NCBI RefSeq assembly: GCF_015220045.1
Contig: NZ_JADBGB010000001.1
Span: forward strand, 1,517,001-1,581,000
Direction of reading: 5' to 3'
Origin: Marivivens aquimaris
GTDB taxonomy: Bacteria > Pseudomonadota > Alphaproteobacteria > Rhodobacterales > Rhodobacteraceae
Length of the DNA: 64,000 nucleotides
In this document: in pieces, positions 60,542 through 64,000 of the stretch
Layout of the letters: every line of letters starts with the position of its first letter
How positions within the stretch are numbered: the stretch's first letter is position 1
Notes under the pieces: generated by a model
What the model was told of the DNA's origin: nothing
The model's input: the letters and a program-made list of their open reading frames with translations, nothing else
Database searches by the model: none
Translations under genes and position numbers: made by a program

Positions 60542-62205
60542 GCCAGACGGCTGATGATCACCGTGACTTCGGGCTTCTTGCCGATCTCGTTATTGCAGAC
60601 GTTGCGGACGATGCGCGACAGCTCTTTCTCGAGCGCGTCATCATTGAGCAGCGTCTTATCGTCGGCGCGGTTGAGGTACTGCGACAGATCTTCTTCCAGC
60701 ACATCGACGAGCGGCGCGGACGAACGGCCCAGCTCGGCCAGACCATTCAGTTCGCACCACGGATCACCGAGCGGTTCGTCGTTTTCGTCGATCAGCAGGG
60801 TGACAGTCACCTGCCCGTTCAGCGCCATGCGGATACGGTCGCGCACGATGCCGTCCATCGCGCCGATCTGCACCGTACCGTCGAGATAGGTACGGCCCGT
60901 TTCGACAAAACCGCAAACGCTCGGCTTATGGCCAGTCAGGTCAATCATCGTGCCGTTGACAGCAACAGTCGACGCATAGCCGTTGGCTTCAGCGATCTTC
61001 GCATGTTCACGCAGGTGGCGGTGTTCGCCGTGCATCGGGATGATGATCTCCGGATGGATGATCTCGTGCATCTTTTGCAGGTCAGGACGGTTCGCGTGGC
61101 CCGAGACGTGGTAGAGACCGCCGCGATCATCGACAACCTCGACGCCCTTTTCGGACAGGTTGTTCATGATGCGGATGACGCCGCGCTCGTTGCCCGGAAT
61201 GACCTTCGACGAGAAGAGGAACGTGTCGCCTTCTTTCAGCGACAGGCCGAGGTACTTGCCCTGCGACAGCTGAGCCGATGCCGCACGGCGTTCACCTTGC
61301 GAACCGGTGACGATCAGCATGAGGTTTTCCCGCGGGACGTGATGCGCGTCCTCAGGGCTGATGACCGACGGGAAGTCCTCAAGGATGCCCGTTTCAATAC
61401 CCGCTTCGACCATACGGCGCATGGCGCGGCCCAGCAGACAGATCGAACGACCTGCTTTCTTCGCGGCAATCGCCAGCGTCTTCAGACGTGCGATGTTCGA
61501 CGCAAAGGTGGTCGCGACCACCATGCCCGGCTGGTCTTTGATGAAGTCGGTCAGCGGACCGGCCAGCTCGGATTCGCTGCGGCCCGGATTGGGCGAAAAG
61601 ACGTTGGTCGAGTCGCAGACGAGCGCCTTGACGCCATCCTTGGCAATCTCCGCCCACATCTCTTCGTCGAAGGGCTCACCGACGACTGGGGTGTGGTCGA
61701 TCTTGAAGTCGCCCGAGTGCACGACGCGGCCCGCAGGGGTATCGATGACCAGACCGCCGCTTTCGGGAATCGAGTGGCTGATCGGCGCGATGGAGACCTT
61801 GAACGGGCCAAGCTCGGTCACCGCCGGATAGGCACCAACGACGTGGACGATGCCGTCGGGCAGCATCTTTTCGTCCAGTTTGCGGCGCGCGATGTTCGAC
61901 GTGAAGGTCCGTGCATAGATCGGCGCGCCCAGACGCTCCCACAGCAGGCCGACAGCGCCGACGTGATCTTCGTGCGCGTGGGTGATGAAGATACCCTCGA
62001 TCCGGTCTTTGCGCTCTTCGAGCCAGGTCATATCGGGGAAAATCAGATCAACACCGGGGGTGCTGTCCATATCGGGGAAGGTCACGCCGAGGTCTACAAC
62101 GATCAGGCGTTCCTGATCGGGCTTGCCGTAGCCGTAGACGTAGGCGTTCATCCCGATCTCTCCTGCCCCGCCGAGGGGGAGGTAAATCAAGCGTTCACTG
62201 CTCAT
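60538..62205 (-). CDS. rnj: Ribonuclease J
   Basis: RNase J is a metallo-beta-lactamase endo- and 5'-exoribonuclease in mRNA decay and rRNA processing. The 555 residues have LPLGGAGEIGMNAYVYGY, the metal motif HAHEDH (76-81), GLVIDTPAGRVVHSGDFKID, the beta-CASP motifs VVATTFASNIARL and VTGSQGERRAASAQLSQG, and the HxxxH region HVSGHANRPDLQKMHEIIHP. A long C-terminal domain follows. It is codirectional with coaX and birA; coaX overlaps its start by 4 bases. Confidence 0.96.
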   Translation of the reverse strand: MSSERLIYLPLGGAGEIGMNAYVYGYGKPDQERLIVVDLGVTFPDMDSTPGVDLIFPDMTWLEERKDRIEGIFITHAHEDHVGAVGLLWERLGAPIYARTFTSNIARRKLDEKMLPDGIVHVVGAYPAVTELGPFKVSIAPISHSIPESGGLVIDTPAGRVVHSGDFKIDHTPVVGEPFDEEMWAEIAKDGVKALVCDSTNVFSPNPGRSESELAGPLTDFIKDQPGMVVATTFASNIARLKTLAIAAKKAGRSICLLGRAMRRMVEAGIETGILEDFPSVISPEDAHHVPRENLMLIVTGSQGERRAASAQLSQGKYLGLSLKEGDTFLFSSKVIPGNERGVIRIMNNLSEKGVEVVDDRGGLYHVSGHANRPDLQKMHEIIHPEIIIPMHGEHRHLREHAKIAEANGYASTVAVNGTMIDLTGHKPSVCGFVETGRTYLDGTVQIGAMDGIVRDRIRMALNGQVTVTLLIDENDEPLGDPWCELNGLAELGRSSAPLVDVLEEDLSQYLNRADDKTLLNDDALEKELSRIVRNVCNNEIGKKPEVTVIISRLA

Positions 62206-62975
62206 GTGTTATCCTTATTAAACTCATGGATGACCGTCAGACCGTGCATGGTCAGATCATCTTCGATTTCATCAAAAAGCAGATCGGCCTGCTCGAAGAG
62301 CCGTGCCAATCCACCCGTTCCGATGATTTTCATCGGCGCATCCCGTTCGGCGCGGATGCGAGCGCAAATCTCTTTGACGAGGCCAACGTAGCCCCAGAAA
62401 ATACCCGACTGCATACAGCTCACGGTGTTGGTGCCGACCACGCCTTGCGGGCGGCTGATATCGACGTGAGGTAGCGCAGCAGCAGCGCGGTGCAACGCCT
62501 CTAGACTAAGGTTCACACCAGGCGCAATGACCCCGCCTACATAAGCGCCGTCATCGGCTACTACATCGAATGTAGTGGCGGTTCCGAAATCTACAACGAT
62601 CAGGTTGCCACCAAATCGATCATAGGCACCGGCAGAGTTCACGAGGCGGTCCGGACCGACCGTGGTGCCGTCGTCGACGCGGGGCATCACGGGCAGCAGA
62701 CAGTCGGGTTTGCCCACAACGAGCGGGCGGCAGTTGAAGTAGCGGTCGGCAAGGACACGCAAGTTGAACACGACGCGCGGCACGGTGGACGAGATAATCA
62801 CCGCGTCGATATTCACGTCGATCTTCTTGTGGCCCATCAACGTCGAGAGCCAGACGAAATACTGGTCCGCAGTCCGCTGGTGCTCGGTCGAGGTGCGCCA
62901 CGTGGCAATGAACTCCGACCCGTTCCAGATCGAGAAAACAGTGTTGGTGTTGCCGCAATCAATCGTCAGAAGCAC
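62202..62975 (-). CDS. coaX: Type III pantothenate kinase
   Basis: CoaX phosphorylates pantothenate, the first step of coenzyme A synthesis, without the feedback control of type I enzymes. The 257 residues have the ASKHA phosphate motif LTIDCGNTNTVFSIW, PDRLVNSAGAYDRFGGNLIVVDFGTATTFDVV, GAYVGGVIAPGVNLSLEAL, and GTNTVSCMQSGIFWGYVG. It lies between birA (12-base gap) and rnj (4-base overlap), an order found in Rhodobacterales. Confidence 0.96.
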   Translation of the reverse strand: MLLTIDCGNTNTVFSIWNGSEFIATWRTSTEHQRTADQYFVWLSTLMGHKKIDVNIDAVIISSTVPRVVFNLRVLADRYFNCRPLVVGKPDCLLPVMPRVDDGTTVGPDRLVNSAGAYDRFGGNLIVVDFGTATTFDVVADDGAYVGGVIAPGVNLSLEALHRAAAALPHVDISRPQGVVGTNTVSCMQSGIFWGYVGLVKEICARIRAERDAPMKIIGTGGLARLFEQADLLFDEIEDDLTMHGLTVIHEFNKDNT

Positions 62976-62987
62976 GGCGATCCTCCG

Positions 62988-63773
62988 TTAGAAATAGACG
63001 TCCGCAGCCGCGATGACCTTGGGGCCTTTCGCGGTGACAAGGATTAGGTTGCCGTCGTCGTCGATCCCGTCGAACGTGCCGGTAAATTCGTCGTTGGTGG
63101 TGCGGGCGGTAATCTGTTCGCCTAGGCGGGCGGCTTGCGCCAGCCAGTCACGGCGAATGCGTTCGAAGCCAAAGTAGAGCAGTTTCTGTTCCTGCGTGGC
63201 GTAGGCATTGGCGAGCGTGGCGAGGAACTCTTCGGGCTCGATGGTTTTCTCGATGGCCTCAAACAGGCTGACAGGCGCGAAAGTGGCGCCCTCTGCCGCA
63301 CGGGGCGTGTGGGCGAGGTTCACACCGATCCCGATCGACAGCCAGCTGATACGGTTCCCTGCCCCGCTGCTTTCCAGCAGGATGCCAGCGACCTTGCCGC
63401 CATCCAGCAGCACATCGTTCGGCCACTTGGTCGCAAGCCGCGTGCGGTCGACGTAGAGCGCCAGCGCCTCGAACAGCGCGTTGGCGGCGAGGAACGACCG
63501 CAGGGCGGCGTCCATTGGCGTCAGGTCGGGTTTGGAAATCAGCGTTGCGGCAAGGTTACCCGCGGGGTTGTCCCACGCCCTTCCCCTGCGACCGCGGCCA
63601 GCGGTCTGACGGAGCGCCATGATCCATGTCGGAACACGGATCGAGGCCGCCCTACGGGCAGCCTCGGCCATTGTGCTGTCGACCTCGTCCAGAACAACGA
63701 GGTCGTAGCCTTCGGGCCAGTGCGGCCCAGCATCAAGTTCAGTTGACAAGCGACTGCGCCGCAGCGGCTGCAA
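62988..63773 (-). CDS. birA: Biotin-[acetyl-CoA-carboxylase] ligase, short form
   Basis: BirA attaches biotin to the biotin carboxyl carrier protein. The 261 residues have the biotin-binding loop RQTAGRGRRGRAWDNPAGNLAATL, ATKWPNDVLLDGGKVAGILLE and LSIGIGVNLAHTP. No N-terminal HTH domain is present, so it cannot act as a bio-operon repressor. The start is uncertain: TTG at 63773 (overlapping nuoN by 35 bases) or TTG at 63749. I used the longer one. It is codirectional with nuoN and probably part of its transcript. Confidence 0.9.
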   Translation of the reverse strand: MQPLRRSRLSTELDAGPHWPEGYDLVVLDEVDSTMAEAARRAASIRVPTWIMALRQTAGRGRRGRAWDNPAGNLAATLISKPDLTPMDAALRSFLAANALFEALALYVDRTRLATKWPNDVLLDGGKVAGILLESSGAGNRISWLSIGIGVNLAHTPRAAEGATFAPVSLFEAIEKTIEPEEFLATLANAYATQEQKLLYFGFERIRRDWLAQAARLGEQITARTTNDEFTGTFDGIDDDGNLILVTAKGPKVIAAADVYF

Positions 63774-64000
63774 TGCCTTCGATACCGAAGAGGTTGAACA
63801 GACCCAGCAGCATGATCGCTGCCGATGCCATCAGAGCAGCCCAAGCAACCGGCGACATGGTGCCGTCCAGACCGTCCTTTTCTTCACCGAAGTACATGTA
63901 GAACACGATGCGCAGGTAGTAGAACGCACCGATGACCGACGCGATGCCGCCCAGAACGGCGAGCCAGACGAGGCCCGACGAAAGCGCAGCGGTGAACACG
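63739..64000 (-). CDS. nuoN: NADH-quinone oxidoreductase subunit N (3' end only)
   Basis: The last 87 or so residues of NuoN are present: AVLGGIASVIGAFYYLRIVFYMYF, GEEKDGLDGTMSPVAWAALMASAAIMLL, then GLFNLFGIEGIAAAAAQSLVN. This is the C-terminal part of the antiporter-like membrane subunit of respiratory complex I. The reading frame stays open to the window edge, so the gene begins outside, and the rest of the nuo operon is expected there. Confidence 0.93.
   Translation of the reverse strand, partial: VFTAALSSGLVWLAVLGGIASVIGAFYYLRIVFYMYFGEEKDGLDGTMSPVAWAALMASAAIMLLGLFNLFGIEGIAAAAAQSLVN

Noticed and set aside
60529..62391. A 620-codon plus-strand open frame across rnj and coaX
   Set aside because: It runs opposite two well-conserved genes, and its product is a low-information Arg/Asp/Val-rich sequence typical of antisense frames in high-GC DNA.
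1..64000. CRISPR arrays, insertion sequences, prophage or integron features
   Set aside because: No regularly spaced repeats, transposase-like frames, integrase, or terminal inverted repeats with target duplications were seen.

Overview
The window looks like chromosomal DNA of an alphaproteobacterium of the order Rhodobacterales (Roseobacter-like). The reasons are a high-GC coding bias, the gene orders nuoN-birA-coaX-rnj, surE-pcm-nlpD without rpoS, tatABC followed by a DUF815 ATPase, urtABCDE, the MoxR/CoxE/XdhC set, a DUF1127 small protein, and Hint_2 and RTX proteins typical of this group. I cannot name the species. I found no insertion sequence, prophage, CRISPR array or toxin-antitoxin pair. 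Most of the window is core genome with a few accessory inserts.

Layout. 1-1.9 kb: secD (cut by the window edge) and yajC. 2.2-3.5 kb: a small serine hydrolase convergent with kdsA. 3.6-9.7 kb: the complete urea transporter operon urtABCDE. 9.7-10.3 kb: a dyad-rich intergenic region, then an orphan hybrid histidine kinase. 13-14 kb: Pmp3-like and DUF4112 membrane proteins, and ndk. 14.2-17.5 kb: an ABC-F ATPase, two tandem tRNA-Asp genes and infC, which appears to start at AUA. 17.5-24 kb: molybdenum-cofactor/CO-dehydrogenase-type accessory genes (MoxR, CoxE-like VWA, XdhC, molybdopterin-binding protein), split by an Ala/Glu-rich OmpA-family gene. 24.2-25.5 kb: an alpha/beta-hydrolase-like protein and a DUF1127 protein.

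25.6-31.4 kb: pyrC, an RTX gene, pyrE, dnaB and alr. 31.4-34.3 kb: MlaE/MlaF lipid-transport components, a coiled-coil membrane protein and a PqiA-like protein. 34.3-37.9 kb: radA, cvpA and purF. 38-41.8 kb: two small accessory genes, then surE-pcm-nlpD. 41.8-44.2 kb: a DUF815 ATPase and tatCBA. 44.4-51.6 kb: a carbohydrate ABC uptake and catabolism operon divergent from a LacI regulator with two CGTAAACGTTTACG-type operators. 51.7-55.8 kb: a WYL regulator, an orphan ABC ATPase, a Hint-domain protein and a soluble globin-coupled chemoreceptor. 55.9-60.5 kb: prfC (start codon in a 12-bp hairpin), a membrane protein, a DEAD-box helicase and a Cys-rich exported protein. 60.5-64 kb: rnj, coaX, birA and the 3' end of nuoN.

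The most distinctive features are non-coding: a dispersed family of GC-hairpin repeats in at least five gaps, the apparent AUA start of infC, the start-codon hairpin of prfC, the paired dyads between urtA and the hybrid kinase, and a DnaA box in front of dnaB. I did not find a clearly new multi-gene system. The nearest candidates are the MlaEF/PqiA region without MlaD and the CO-dehydrogenase-type maturation set without its enzyme.
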